A stretch of DNA of 64,000 nucleotides from Fratercula arctica (Eukaryota; Chordata; Aves; Charadriiformes; Alcidae). The stretch lies in contig CANTUZ010000002.1 of NCBI GenBank assembly GCA_947846985.1, positions 132,459,889-132,523,888 of the forward strand. Reading direction: 5' to 3'. This document shows, one piece after another, positions 36,403-49,894 of the stretch. The translations under genes and the position numbers were made by a program. The notes below the pieces were generated by a model. That model saw only the letters and a program-made list of their open reading frames with translations. It did not search any database and was not told where the DNA came from. Numbering within the stretch: the stretch's first letter is position 1; the number at the start of each line of letters is the position of its first letter.

Positions 36403-39400
36403 AGAGATGGAACTTCCGTCAGACTTTTTCAAGCAGCAAAAAAATTCTTGAACTGATTGCCTAGAATCAATACGAATCAAGATTTTTACTTTTTTAAAAC
36501 TCTGGATACACAGGTTTTTCTGGAACTTCTTTTTGTGTGCCAGCTAATATATCATCATGATGAGGTCAGCTATTGACATCCTTATCCGTTTTTATACTAT
36601 GTTTGTCACAAAGGAAGATTATTAGAATCCTTGTTCTTTTTTTCCTTCCTGACTTTGTCACAGGCTATGATTATTATTGTGCAGCAGAAACTCTCACCTC
36701 TTCCTCCACTGAGGCTGAAACATTAAAAGCTCTAATGCTGAAAATCTGTTGAGATGGAAATCTTAGGAAAAGCCTGAATAATTTATTTTATTGTTCCCAC
36801 GCTTCTTTACCTGTTATGGGTTGGTAAATAACTAATTAAGAAAACTGAACATCTCAAGGGCTTTTTAGACATGCTTGATGCCTTTGAGATGGTATTTCTT
36901 ACAGAAAATAATCTCTTCAGGAAATATGCATTATCCTTGAGCACGGACAAAGCTAAGGCAGTAATATGGAAAAATCCTAAATTCTTTTCAAAGTTGTGAT
37001 GATATCATATTATGAAAACACAACCAAAACTCAAACACAGTTATCAGGAGCTGATGTGCTAATTGCATCCCCACCATGAAGTTGCGGACTTCAAATTCAA
37101 GCTATATTCAGGGTCTGTTCTCTGGGAAAAAAGTCTTCTGTTCTACCACTCACCTGCATATTGTCACTGAAGAGATTCGGAATTTAACTTTAGCTTCCCC
37201 CCCCTCCCCCCCCCCGCCATTATTTACCAAACACAGTTCCTTGGATAACCTTTCACAACATAATAGTCTTCATTTATTTATGTTTATATATTTTGAGGGG
37301 ATCAAGAAAAATAAGCTTCCCTACTTTTAGAGGCAGTAATTTATTTCAAGGCCGTATCTTGTTTTCTGTGAAGTTTTAATTATATATTTATTTAATAGGA
37401 GGCCTTATAAAATTCCTTCCTGTCCTCTTATTACAATTATTACAAGTTGCTGTTATATTTTTGCTCTCATTTGAGTTCTATGGTTTAATTTAAAGATACA
37501 CATTTGTAATACTTACCTCTAAGAAATAGATTTTTCTCTTATCTGTATGACTGAAGTAAAAACATGGATGGCTTACTGATAACTGTAGTTGTTTGATGTT
37601 ACACATCTCACAAAGTGCCACTCCCAGGCATTTCAGTTTGTTTTTTTTTTTTCCTCACTGAAGTTTACATTAACCATTTTGCCTCCATTTCCAACAGTTG
37701 AGCACAGATTGAGAAGAAATTGGGAGTGGGGAGGGGAAAGAAGAGGATGGCTGAAAATACCTGAGATGGGACAGCCTGAGAAGTCCTTGCTGAATTCAAG
37801 ATCTTGGAATTGGGACCTGAAAGACAGCTGCACAAACCTGCAGTAATATATGTTCAGCCGTGAAAAATCTTACACTAAGGCAACAGAAACAGGGAAAAAA
37901 AAAAAAAAAGGAAGAGAAAAATGATAAAAACTTCCCAAGCTCCATGATGAAAGCAGTCCTCAAAGCCTGTGTAGATAGCTGTTCTGTCACCCAATTTCCC
38001 TTTTCCTTCTGTTGCTGCAGAATCTCATTTTATAGTCACTTCCTATCAGAACAGAAAGAAAAACGAAGAGGAAATTAACCCTTAAGGAACCTAAAAGAAG
38101 CTAATGTGCCACTGTATCATACAGAAGAATACTGAAGCCATAATACATGAAGGTATTTCATGCACTCTTCTCTTTTCAGTGCAGTTTAACTCTTTGATGA
38201 ATCACAGACAGAATTTCTGTCTTTTCAGAAAGTTCTGAGAAGATAAATCCTTGAGGCTATTGTATGTAAATCCTAATAACTGGGCCGTAACTCTTCCCAG
38301 TTATCTTTTCAAAGAAAGCACCCTTCAGTTTCTTGGAAAAGCTAACATTTAATGACCACTGAAAATACTGGAGATGGTATGTGGAATACTATAGATAACT
38401 TCAGAAAGACCATTAAGGCCTAAGTCTACTGATTTTCCTTACACTGGTACCTCTCCCCCCCACCTTTTGTATATTTGTGTATAGATTCAAATACAGTTCC
38501 AGTTCCATATTTACAGTTCTGTCCAGTCTCCATTAATCTTCATTCACTTATAATTCTTATGGTTTTTGCATATTATTGAGTCAATATCCAAGTATCCACG
38601 TGTGAATTCTTCAGAGCCTGAAAAGAGTTAAGAGTAATCAGTCCTATTTTTACACTCAACCAACAAACACTTTTCATGTTTCAGTGTCCTGACTTCTGTA
38701 AGTAGCAAGCAATTTTTGTGTCCAAGTGTCCTTTCTAGTGGGGTTTTTAAGCTTTCAGGATCCAGCTACCCAGAATCCCAAAGCTACCCTAACATCCTCT
38801 TCCCTGGAAGGAAATTAGAGAATTTTTTAGCAATATAGATAGGATTATGAATATTTTGTATCTCAGCACCACTGCAAGAAAAAATAATAAGTGCCTCACT
38901 GGAAGCCTTCAGCTATATCAGTGTGAGATTGTAAAATCTGTAGGAGTAACAGCAAAGCATTTTCATTAACCAGTCTTTTTACATGGTCATGGACAGTTGT
39001 TCACTGTTTATCAATGGCAGCTGGTGAAATGCTCTGTGGTGACAGAAGTATTCATGCAGCAAGCAAAGAGTACTTGCTCTGGAGCATTTCAAGTTCAAGA
39101 CTTTTTGATTCAAAGTCTGGAAAACAGTATGGTGTAAAGCCACACAGCACATGTGAAATGCCAGCAGTTCTGTAAGAACTGTAGCATGAGGAAGATAATT
39201 TTCACAGAGACCTATCCAGAATTAATTCCAGACTTACACGGCATCTCACCACCAGCAGATTTCTCTTGAATGACTATAACTAGAGAAGCAAACAAGCCCT
39301 GAGAGCTGTTAGTTTTCTGTAACTAGTTTGGCATGGGCATATTGGCATGGCATAGCCACAAAGAAGGTGCTGAATTCCAAAATTAAAGCAAGGCTTGTTA

Positions 39401-42106
39401 TTGTCATAAGACTTTAAACCCTCAGTAGATATTCACGGCTTTGCAAATATGCTGTCTACCATTGAATGGGATATACCACATCTGTTTTTTCTATTCTGTC
39501 TCCTTCCCAGGCTGCAGAGTACAGTTGTCATTAAAGTCCAGACCTAATGAATTTTAATGGGACACCATCTTTAAAGTGGGCCCCTCTAGCAAAACATACC
39601 CTGAGAAATTTTAGTAACTGCCAAGTGTATTCATCGATGATCAGACTACTTGACATGGGTAATATCATTAAAAATGTGAATTGTTGCTGCTTATTACTTG
39701 CTATCATGACTAATTAAACCTTTCTTTGGATCATAGAGGAAAAACTTAAACTATTACCTGAGCAACTACAAAATAGACACAGAATCTTTGATCAGTTAAA
39801 GTTAACTGATGGTCACATGCACATAAGATCTACTCACTTTTAATTGCCCATTCTTTTCTGTTATGCATTTGAAAAGTAACATAGGAAATGTGTCTGAAAA
39901 GTGGATAATAGAATTGGAGAGACTGTCACAGCAGTTTAAGCTGCTGGGACACTGATGAAGCTTTCAGGCCTTCACTACCTGTTGTAAAGCAACTACGTTT
40001 TCCTGTTTGCTGGCAAGGGTCTACGGTGGGGAACCTTTCCTCTAAAGATAAATGGGCAGGCAGGAATCTCTTTACATTCCTTTTACTCTAAGGCTTGTGT
40101 GTCTGTAGGGCTATGTGCCTTGTTTGCTTTTTCTCAGTGAGATCTTGTTTGTCTACCTGACTGGCTTGCTTGAGCGGATGGGCTCTGTGGAGGTTTCCTT
40201 TCCCTAGCATTGAGGAAACCGAAGCACTGGAACATGTTATGTGTAATTGCAAGAACAGTTAGTAAGCCAAACTTGGAGAGCCTTGGGCTGCTTTGGTTTG
40301 TGGGTTAAATCAAGCATGAAGTCATGGGAGCAAGAATCATCTCTTCTCTGCCCATAGTTAGCAGGGTAGGAAGGAAGGCTGGTGCAGAAACTGGAAAAAT
40401 CAAAGCAGCTGAGTTCCCCTAGGGTGCTGTTCTCATTATCAGCCAGTGAGTAGCTCTGGCTAGAAATAATGCTGCTCATCTACTGTGCGTCCTGCTTCCG
40501 GCTATAATGAATCACAGTTTGCCAGGGTGATGCATACACCTTGACTTTGGCACTAATCCACTATCATAGCTACCTATTCCCTTGTAACACAACAAGAGGA
40601 GAGAACATTCAACCGAGGTAGGAGTCTGCATGGAGGCAGTTTCTTGCCATCGTGGCAATGTGCCTCTGATTTCACACAGCTCCAGGCACACAAGCTCTCG
40701 CTGGGAGACTGATGATTGAAAAAACCTGGTGGTTGATTCAGACAGCTGACTGGTATTCTCACCTCTCTGTTTGTGGCATTTCTCATTTCTGTGCCTCTTC
40801 TTAGCCTTTATTCCTTCTGGATATTTCTGTTTCCCAGTCTTATTTCCTTCCCACATGAAATTAGCATGTTTTTAAACTTACCTTCTATGTGACAGCAACA
40901 TTACTGCTGATTATCCACTATTGCTTACGTACCTCAACTATTCAGGGTAAAAATGATGATGAGCATTAGGTTATGAACCAGAACCAGCTTTGTTGCCAAA
41001 GTCAGTGTTACAGAGTTACTAAGCTTTGAGCATGAGTAGAAGAACAATGAAAAATAACAAGATTATAAGCAAACTAGAACTTAACCATTTTCTTTTTCCC
41101 TCTCTACACCAAATAGTGGGTCAGTACCTTCTTTCTTTCTATCTTCACTTTATCGTTTTGTGAGTGGGAGAATGAAATATCAAGTGCTTAGATAGTAGAT
41201 AGGAGAAAGGAGAAAGTGAATGAAACAACAGGCCAGGCATTGAGTGCCCTGTTTGTTTTAATTGCCAAGGAAAGATGAAGGACATTCTTGACAACGCTCA
41301 TCACTTATTCTTTCACTGTAGGTGGCTGAGGTGTATCTTTATGATACCTGCCTGTCAAACTTCTGACATTTAGGCTAAGCGCAGCGCTATCCTGTTGAGA
41401 TATAACCATGTCACTTTCAAGTATTTTTAGCCTACACGGAGGCTTGAGATTTCATTAGACTCTGTTTCCGGTTCTGCTATGCTTGGCAAATTCTCCTTGC
41501 TAAAAATAACTCATATCACCCAAACAAACCAAGAGTCACCAGTTCCCACTGGTGTCTTTTTTATATCAAGGTAATTCAAGAAGTAAAAATACATTTCCAG
41601 TCTTTTCTAAAGTAAAAACCCATAAAGAGGTTAATGGATACTGTTAAGGGTGCTTGTTATAAATTAATTATTTTGCTTCTTTTATGTCAGTAATGTTTTA
41701 AAAATAGATTAGCAAAACAATGAAATTAATAGCATAACCTGTGGTCAAGTTAATGCCTAGTTAATTTTCAGGTAGAAACTTCTGCAAAAGAATTGACTTA
41801 ATTGAGGAGAGAAACTCCATTTGTATGTCACAAGGAAATGCAGTGAAAAGAAGAAAAAATTAGAAATTGAATTTGTAATAGTTTCAGAGAAACAGACACC
41901 TGATCAAGAGAAAATAAGTATAGAACATATTTACAAATAATTTCTTATAACACCTAACACATTTCTCTTGTTTTTATAAAAGTGCATAACCTTTTATGAA
42001 GGTTCATCTCACTTACCAAGTGGATGATACATCCGACTTAGTTGTCTAACTCAAAGATGGCCCCCTCATACCTATGAGAAGACCATCAAGGAGACATTCA
42101 CAAACT
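36403..42106. other. 5.7 kb non-coding stretch
   Basis: No gene or transposon recognised. A C-rich run lies at 37197-37217 and an A15-type run near 37895. The longest frames (37589-37846 plus; 40512-40856 minus) show no domains, heptads or conserved motifs. Confidence 0.5.
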
Positions 42107-42190
42107 CTTTACAGTGATGCATGGCAGGAGGACAAGAGAAAAGAGACATAGAGGATTGGATATAAGGAGAAACTTTTCCCTGTGAGGACA
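42107..42190 (+). mobile_element. CR1 3'-region fragment out of order
   Basis: ACAGTGATGCATGGCAGGAGGACAAGAG followed by TGGATATAAGGAGAAACTTTT and CCCTGTGAGGACA resembles the part of CR1 that encodes the ORF2 C-terminal region (the sequence just before the RVxxHWNRLP block). It directly precedes a CR1 segment that belongs further 5' in the element, so the order is inverted relative to a normal copy. Confidence 0.5.
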
Positions 42191-42195
42191 GGGCC

Positions 42196-42656
42196 ATGTG
42201 GAACAAGGCCAAGTTCAACCAGGCCAAGAGAAAAGTCCTGCACATGAGTCAGGGCAATCACTGGTATCAGTACAGACTGGGAGATGAATTGATTGAGAGC
42301 ATCCCTGCAGAGAAGGACTTGGCGACACTGATGGATGAAAAGCTGGACATGAGCCGGCAATGTGCACTTGCAGCCCAGAAAGCCAGTTGTACCCTGGGTT
42401 GCAGAAACAGAAGTGTGGCCAGTAGGTGGAGGGACATAATTCTTCCTTTCTACTCTGCTTTTGTGGGACCTCTTCTGGAGTACTGCATTCAGTTGTGGGG
42501 TCCCCTGTACAAGAATAAGATGGACCTCTTAAATTGGGTCCAGAGGAGGGCCACGAAAATGATCAAAGGGCTAGAGCACCTCTCCTATGAAGAAAGGCTG
42601 AGAGAGTTGATGTTTAGCTTGGAGAAGAGAAGGCTCCAGGGAGACCTCAGAGAGAG
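42196..42656 (+). mobile_element. CR1 LINE internal segment lacking its 3' end
   Basis: The single open frame encodes the CR1 region after the FADD motif: FNQAKRKVLHM, AEKDL...[52 protein letters not shown] and [12 protein letters not shown], ending at TAG 42654-42656 just after divergence from CR1. Both ends are abrupt, and the CR1 3' untranslated region and tail are absent. That is unusual, because retroposition starts at the 3' end, so a later deletion or rearrangement must have removed it. The adjacent block at 42107-42190 belongs to the missing 3' part. Confidence 0.92.
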
Positions 42657-45600
42657 TTCTCAGTAGAATTTTTGTCAATATTAGAAAAGGATTTCTCAGG
42701 CTTTCCTTGAAATAGTGCTCCTCTGTAAGCTTTTGTTTTACCAAGTTATTTATTGCAAGTAGCAATTATGAAAAAGTGGTATCTTGTGAAAAGAAGAAAG
42801 TTTTCCTTTGCATTATGAACTAGTGGTGGCAGGATCTAATGTCTCTTGAAAATGAGATTTAGTGGAGAGCAATGCCTAAAGGGCCTATAATTATACTGAT
42901 CATGGAAAGAGAAAAAATAAACAGAATATATGTTAAAAGTCTGAAAAAGAAGCTCACGTGCTTGAAAGTTATATAATTGGATGAAAAAATTTGAACCTTT
43001 GTTTAGCAGCCCACATTCATCCCAGATTGACAACCTGAGAAAGGTAAATACACAAGAAATAGACCATTTTCATTTGCTATTATGTATATCAAAATTCTGA
43101 CTGTTCTCTGTTGTTATATGGAATGGAGAACGAACGTAAAGTTATTAGTCCATCTGTAGGTTAAGAAATTATAGAATGAAAAATTAAAATAGGTAGCAGC
43201 ACCTGAAACATTAAGAATAACAATATTTAAATAAAATAATATAATTTTAAATAAGTAATACAAAAGTAATATATTAGTAATAACATTTAAATAAAATAAT
43301 TATAACATTTAAAATAAATAATTTAAAAAATAACAAGAATGTTATACTTGAAAGAAATCAAATTAATTAAAGATTAATTAATCTCATTGTTTTATTATCA
43401 GAGCAGAGCAGATCAGTAACATTTGGGATGGTAACCTTCATGAAGACGGAGCTAGAAATTGTTGGATAGTTTTAATCTCTTAGTTAAGCATATAAACAAT
43501 TTTAAAACTAGAATGAAAATGATCATTACTTGATAAGAAAGTTTTGCGTTTTGTAGGTCTCTTGTCTACCTTGTAATCAGGACATGAATATGAAAACAAT
43601 GAATACAATGATGGGGTCAGCAATAAACTGTGCTAACATTTTGATTAACAGTGATATATGGCTCTACATATACGTGTATGTAAAAGTAGAGTTGAGTTCC
43701 ATCCTGTATAAAGTAATTTGTGAGAGAATGTCTCCGAACTACTTTGGTGAATTAACTCATTTCTGAAAACTTTTGTGAGGCAATTGGAAAGGAAGCACTC
43801 AGACTGCAAAGGCTTCAGTAACGCCAATGAGATCTTAGCCTGCTAAAAATACAGTTGGATACATGACAATGGATGGAGAGAGACTGACATTGTCATGAAG
43901 GCTATTGAAATACCAGGTAGGATGAATTTTAGAGACCAAAATGTAACAGCTAAGTAGTTCCTTTCTGTCTTTTGTGTCTGCTTAACAGGAAGCAAAGGCC
44001 TCCCTCTTCTGTGTGTAAATTTTTCCAGCGGTGAGAAAGCCAGCTCTAGGTCACTTGTTGTCCAGGACTGTAGGTATTGTTTGTAGCTCTTTAATCCAGG
44101 CAAGCATTACCTCATCTTTTTTCTGTGCCCCTTTTTATTCTGTCATTAGTTAGCGGTACTATATGTCAGTGCGCTTTCTTATTGTGATGTACCATAAACA
44201 TTTGTATCCGCCCAGCTTGAACTTTCTTGCTGACGATATTTCATAGGAACCTATAATTAAGCCCATATTCCACTTAATACACACTTAAATAATCTACAGA
44301 ATTTTTATTTGGGTAAAAATTCCCTGACAAGGATTTATTTCAAACATAGCCAGTTCGTTACTTAAGTAGTTAAAAATATATATGAAGTAATTGCATTTAT
44401 AAAAATTGAATGGATATGCTTAATAATGTTTTACCTACTATAGTTCTGAAAATGAAAAATCATGAATTTTTATCTTCCAAATTTAAAGGAAGTTCTCCCT
44501 TCCACATCTGTTATCACTGAATGATAACTCCCTAATCTTTTACAAAGGTTTTTTAACATCACTATTAGCATTCATGTTCTGTAAAAATTCCAGAGTCCTG
44601 AAATACACCTGTCAATCCATTTTTCTGCTACTTTAGATCTCATTTTTACCTTTGCAGCTGATTACAAACTAACCCAAAACTTGGGGATGTGGATGATTTT
44701 GGAGTCAGTTTTGTTTTGTTTTCCAAGGCATTTACCCAGCTGAAATATTCTGTCACCCCTTTAGACATATTCTAAAATAAAGTCTTTAAATCACAACTAT
44801 GCACATCATACTTCTCTATATTAAAGCAGCTTGTCCCCAGCAATTATCAGATTACTGTAGTCCATTTTTCAGTGCCCATTTCTATCAATTTTGTGAACAG
44901 GGGTTTGTTCCACAGTGCCTTGATGCTATACTTTTTAAACCCACCATACTTTGTTATCTTTAAGTTCTTGCAGAATGAGAACCTACTTGGAAATTTCTCT
45001 GCATGGTTTGCTATCCCTTTTGAATGACCACAGCTCCTTCATCTCAAGCACTGTCTTCTATTTCATTGCAGACCCACATGCTCTGGGCGTGGTGACCTCT
45101 TTAAATATCTCACCTATAAACCTTTCATTCTAGTGAATGCTGCATACTGTGGCAATTTGTCTGTTGGGATCATCAGTCTTGCTCTTGAGGTTCACATATG
45201 CTCTCTTCAGATGTCTTCATCCAGGAAACACCACATCTTATTCTGCTCACAGATCATAAGATTTCTCTTTGGTTTAGGTCCCTAATCCCTCAGACTCAGA
45301 GGTTCTTTTAACTTGTAAGAATAATACTGAAAGGGGGAAAAAAGACAATAAAACTGGATGTAACGGCAGCCAATCAGTCAGTACCCCCCCCTTACTCCTC
45401 CCTTACCCACTTACAATCAGCACCAGCTGTAGTGCAATTAAACTCAGCAGGTGTTCAGAGGAATTACATTTTATCACCACCATCCCCTCTCCTCCTCTGC
45501 TCCCCCTTCTCTCCCCCCACTCCCACAAGACCCAACTGCCTTTCTTTATGGGTCTATAAAAAATAGAGCAAGTCAGATATATAACAGCACTAAAGTAACC

Positions 45601-46961
45601 AAAGAATTAGTAAAGGAAGATGAAGATACATTGAAGAAAATGTGCTCACAGACATTCATGGGGAATGTTTAGAATAAAAACATTAATATTCCTTAAACTG
45701 ATAGTTATAAACTCTTCAGGGTGTCTTCATTGTCTTTTCGCTTCGTGTAAAGTCCTTAACTTGATTGTACAAGGTTCTGAACATCCTTGTCTGGATTCAA
45801 TAATGTGATTCATCGTATACTTGTGAAAACCGTGATGATGGTTTCATGTGGGCTACTCACAGGCTTAAAATTACCTATGCATGCAAGTGCTCTGATGATC
45901 ATAGTGCTTAGCACCTTGCAGAATCGAATGTTAAATAAGTAATGTTATTATCAATTATGGAAATACTAACTATGAAAGGGTTAAATGGAAGACTCTCAAT
46001 TTTCATGCTGCTAACTACTACTATTTGTCCCTGAAAAAATAATTCAGAATATATTTTATAGTATACGTTGCCCATTAGAAGGAAGAAAATAAATCCTTCT
46101 TGTTTAATATTTGTTTCATTGATGCTTGTTTAGTGTTTGCTCGCTTCCTTAGCTTATGTTAGTCTTTTTTCTATGATCAATCTTCATCATGTTTTCTAGC
46201 AGATGTTTCTATTTGTATTCGCTCATTTACCAGTATTCTGAATCACTGTAAAGACGGTAGCCAGGCAGAGGATGGTGGAAGTGATAGAGTATTCTAATAT
46301 TAAAATATCAGAAGTAAAGTTACCACTTCAATATAAAAGTTCATTCTTTTTCTTAAAAATATGAATTTTTTCAGATCTTCTGTGCGTAAATTGAATATCA
46401 CAATGAAAAGTTATAATTTTGAAACATTCTAGTTGATGCTAATCATATTATAGACACAATTATTTATTTTGAATTAGCTGTTTTAAATAGTTCCAAAAGA
46501 CTAAATTTTATTTTACACAGCTTACATTTCCATATGCTATTGTCAACGCACTGCTCTTCTTTACATTGTGGTCACCTAAGAGCGTAATCAAAACTCAATC
46601 TGCTCTCATGCTAATAAAATGTATTGGTGTGAAAAACAGAAGAGTTTTAATTAGTAGGATCACATGTTGCAGCATTGCACAGTACAGTTTTTTCACTGAC
46701 TATGTAGCCTTCTGGGTAGTCTGAAGCTGTATCTGCATCTGAATTAGGTATTTTAGTAATAGTTAGTAACAGTTTTAAGATTTTTCTGCAAGAATATATG
46801 AATACAAACTCCTAAAAGTTTATAATTATTCTTTAAAATGTTAAAAACACCTAGAAACTTGAGAATTTTTCTCTCAAATGAAATTTCAATACATGCAGAT
46901 AAGAATTTTTTTCTAGTTTGTAACTTAATTTCATATAAGATGTTAGAAGGAGGCATACTAC
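42657..46961. other. AT-rich non-coding stretch
   Basis: No gene recognised. An imperfect AT tandem block lies at about 43215-43330 (TTTAAATAAAATAAT-type units repeated twice), and a pyrimidine-rich block at 45385-45530. A frame at 45451-45672 follows that pyrimidine tract and ends in KVTKELVKEDEDTLKKM, but its acceptor is poor and I do not call it. Confidence 0.5.
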
Positions 46962-48344
46962 AGGCCGGGGAACTACAGGCCTGTCAGCCGGACCTCGATA
47001 CCAGGAAAGATCACGGAGAGGATCATCTTGAGTGAGCTCTCACAGCAAGTACAGGGCAGCCAAGGGATCAGGGCCAGCCAGCATGGGTTTAGGAAAGGGA
47101 GGTCCTGCTTAACCAACCTGATCTCTTTCTATGACCATGTGACCCACCTTCTGGATGTGGGGAAGGCTGTGGACATTGTCTATCTGGACTTTGGTAAGGC
47201 CTTTGACACCGTCCCCCACAGCATTCTCCTGGAGAAGCTGGCGAATCATGGCATAGAAAAGTGCACTCTTCGCTGGGTTAAAAACTGGCTGGATGGCCGT
47301 GCCCAGAGAGTTGTGATTAATGGGGTGAAATCCTCTTGGCGGCCGGTCACCAGTGGTGTCCCTCAGGGCTCAGTTTTGGGACCAGTTTTATTCAATACCT
47401 TTATCAATGATCTGGATGAGGGGATTGAGTGCACCCTCAGTAAATTCGCAGATGACGCCAAACTAGGTGGGAGTGTTGATCTGCTTGAGGGTGGGAAGGC
47501 TCTACAGAGGGACCTGGACAGGCTGGATCGATGGGCCAAGGCCAACTGTATGAGGTTTAATAAGGCCAAGTGCCATGTCCAGCATTTCGGTCACAACAAT
47601 GCTACAGGCTGGGGAAGAGTGGCTAGAAAGCTGCCCAGCAGAAAAGGACCTGGGGGTGCTGGTGGACGGACAGTTTAACATGAGCCAGCAGTGTGCCCAG
47701 GTGGCCAAGAAGGCCACCAGCATTCTGGCTAGTATCAGGAATAGTGTGGCCAGCAGGAGCAGGGAAGTGATCGTGCCTCTGTACTCGGCACTGGTGAGGC
47801 CTCACCTCGAGTGCTGTGTTCAGTTCTGGGCCTCTCTGTACAAGAGGGACGTTGAAGTGCTGGAGTGTGTCCAGAGGAGAGCTACCAAGCTGGTGAGGGG
47901 TCTGGAGACCAAGCCATATGAGGAGAGGCTGAGGGAACTGGGCATGTTTAGTTTGGAGAAGAGGAGGCTGAGGGGAGACCTCACTGCCCTCTACAACTCC
48001 CTGAAAGGAGGTTGTAGAGAGGTGGGTGTTGGCCTCTTCTCCCAGATGAATAATGACAGGACCAGAGGAAATGGTCTGAAGCTGCGGCAGGGGAGGTTTA
48101 GATTAGATATTAGGAAGAATTACTTTACTGAAAGAGTGGTCAGGCACTTGAACAGCCTGCCCAGGGAGGTGGTTGAGTCACCATCCCTAGAGGTATTTAA
48201 GAAACATGTAGATTTGGCACTTCAGGGCATGCCCTAGTGACAGAGATTGTAGGGTTTTGGGTTTTTTTGTGTGTGTATGGTTGGACTCGATGATCTCAAA
48301 GGTCCCTTCCAACCATGAAGATTCTATGATTCTATGATTCTATA
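46962..48344 (+). mobile_element. CR1 LINE, 5'-truncated, one frameshift from an open RT
   Basis: The copy begins in the RT fingers region (GNYRPV equivalent near 46968) and reads in one frame from 47028 to about 47600: [45 protein letters not shown] and an intact catalytic FADD at 47445-47456. A short loss near 47595-47605, after the FGHNNA region, shifts the frame. The C-terminal 200 codons then read openly ([52 protein letters not shown]) to the stop at 48235-48237. The 3' end has GTTGGACTCGATGATCTCAA and the tail ATTCTATGATTCTATG. Its 3' region (from GGCATGCCCTAGTGACAGAG on) differs from the copies at 13337 and 23908, so it is another CR1 subfamily. It is fairly young. Confidence 0.96.
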
Positions 48345-49894
48345 CCTTCTAACCTCCAGAGTCAGTGCAAAGGTTCAGTACTGCTCGTGGAATAGGCAGG
48401 CAAAAGTCCTGTGAGGAAGTTAACCATGTAGTCAGACATTAAAAATACACATACAGGCAGATTAACGTTGCACAGCCAAATCTAGCTGCTGCATTTCTTA
48501 GCCTCAGACTGTTTGTCTGGATATTCTTTTATCATAAGTTTGTCATACGAACAAAGAAACCTTACTGACTACTCTGATCTATGTTAGCAGGACTGGAATC
48601 TTTAGAGCTAATGAAGATTTTCAGCGAGTGAAGCTTTAGAATAATACAAATAGTGAATTTTGACACACTATATAGATTGACCAGTATACTGCCCGTATAG
48701 TATAGGGGTATATGGCCACTTAACCCCTCATTTTCACAATTATTTCTTAGATCAGAAAGGATGCGGAGCATATTAGGGAATCTTGGGCTGTATTTTAGGC
48801 TTTATAAGGCAGTGTGCTAAAGATGTTTCTGTTCTCTCCATCCCAGCCTTCTTCCTTCTGCATTTTTTTCCATGTCTTTTGCCTCAGCCTGTCTCTTTCT
48901 CTCTGTGAGCAGCCAAGAAATCTATCTGTCTGGCATTCCTTTCCCTCTGCATATAGCTGGAACATTTCTAAACTTAATTCATTGTAAAGATTTTAGTTTG
49001 GCTTGGAAGATATCAAAAGATAGACATTTCACCACATTTCTCACAGCAGTTTAACCTTCTAGAGGGGAATCACTAAAACTGAGTGACGTATTAAGAAATA
49101 ATTCACTCGCCAAAAAATGCAACTCACAACTATCAATGGAGTTGGTTTTAATTCACCAAATACTTCCCATTCTTCACTATTTGATATATAAGTTGCTGGA
49201 GGTATAGTTTCTTCTTTTACCCTGCAGCCCAGTGGCTGAATGGTCCTCAGGGTCATGAAACCCAAGTTTGATTTAATGGATCTGAACTGCTGGCACTTGT
49301 CTTTGTCTCAGTGGTACATTATATAATGTGGAGCATGGAAACAGCTTCAACAGGAGATTAATTTTTTTCTAAATTAACTGCAAGCATTTTTACTGGGACA
49401 CCTTAATGAAAGTTCATTAGCAAAGAAGAGTACTAAATCTCTGTCTTCATATTGCAGGAGTGGTGTTTGAGGAAAGAAAAATCAACTCCTTTCTTTTTTC
49501 TTTCTTTTTTCTTTCTTTTTTTTTTTTTTTTTTTTCTTATAAACATCACATCAGGCATTCTGGAGTGGGATGTGTTAATGTCAGTATGGCAAATGGATGC
49601 TGCAAGTCAAGGATGTTAACATGATCCCATCTCTGTATAATAAGCAATTAAACAAGGTCTGGGATTTTGAGTACAAAGAGACTTTGGTCTGCCTTGCAGA
49701 AATTCCTGTATAACTGATCACCATTGAGTAAAGCCTTTCTGAATTATTTCTAAAGATGGAGAGAAAAATGCCAGTAAAGCATTTTAAAAATGAAGTACTG
49801 AAAAATGCTTTTATTTTTAAAAATTTCCTGATTCTCTTTCCTTTGCTGGAAACAATCATAATAAAAGAAAAACTTTTAGTGCTCTAGGTCAAAC
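48345..49894. other. non-coding stretch with polypyrimidine tract
   Basis: No gene recognised. A T/C tract occupies 49488-49537 (TTTC units then T20 or so). Confidence 0.5.
49488..49537. repeat. polypyrimidine (CTTT)n/T tract
   Basis: A run of TTTC and TTTTTTC units passing into about 21 T residues. Confidence 0.9.

Noticed and set aside
37589..37846. 85-codon plus-strand frame after a good acceptor (CCATTTCCAACAG)
   Set aside because: The acceptor is attractive, but the peptide lacks the coiled-coil character of the other segments and no donor is visible before the stop.
40512..40856. 114-codon minus-strand open frame
   Set aside because: No recognisable family, no conserved pattern and an overlapping frame on the same strand; treated as chance.
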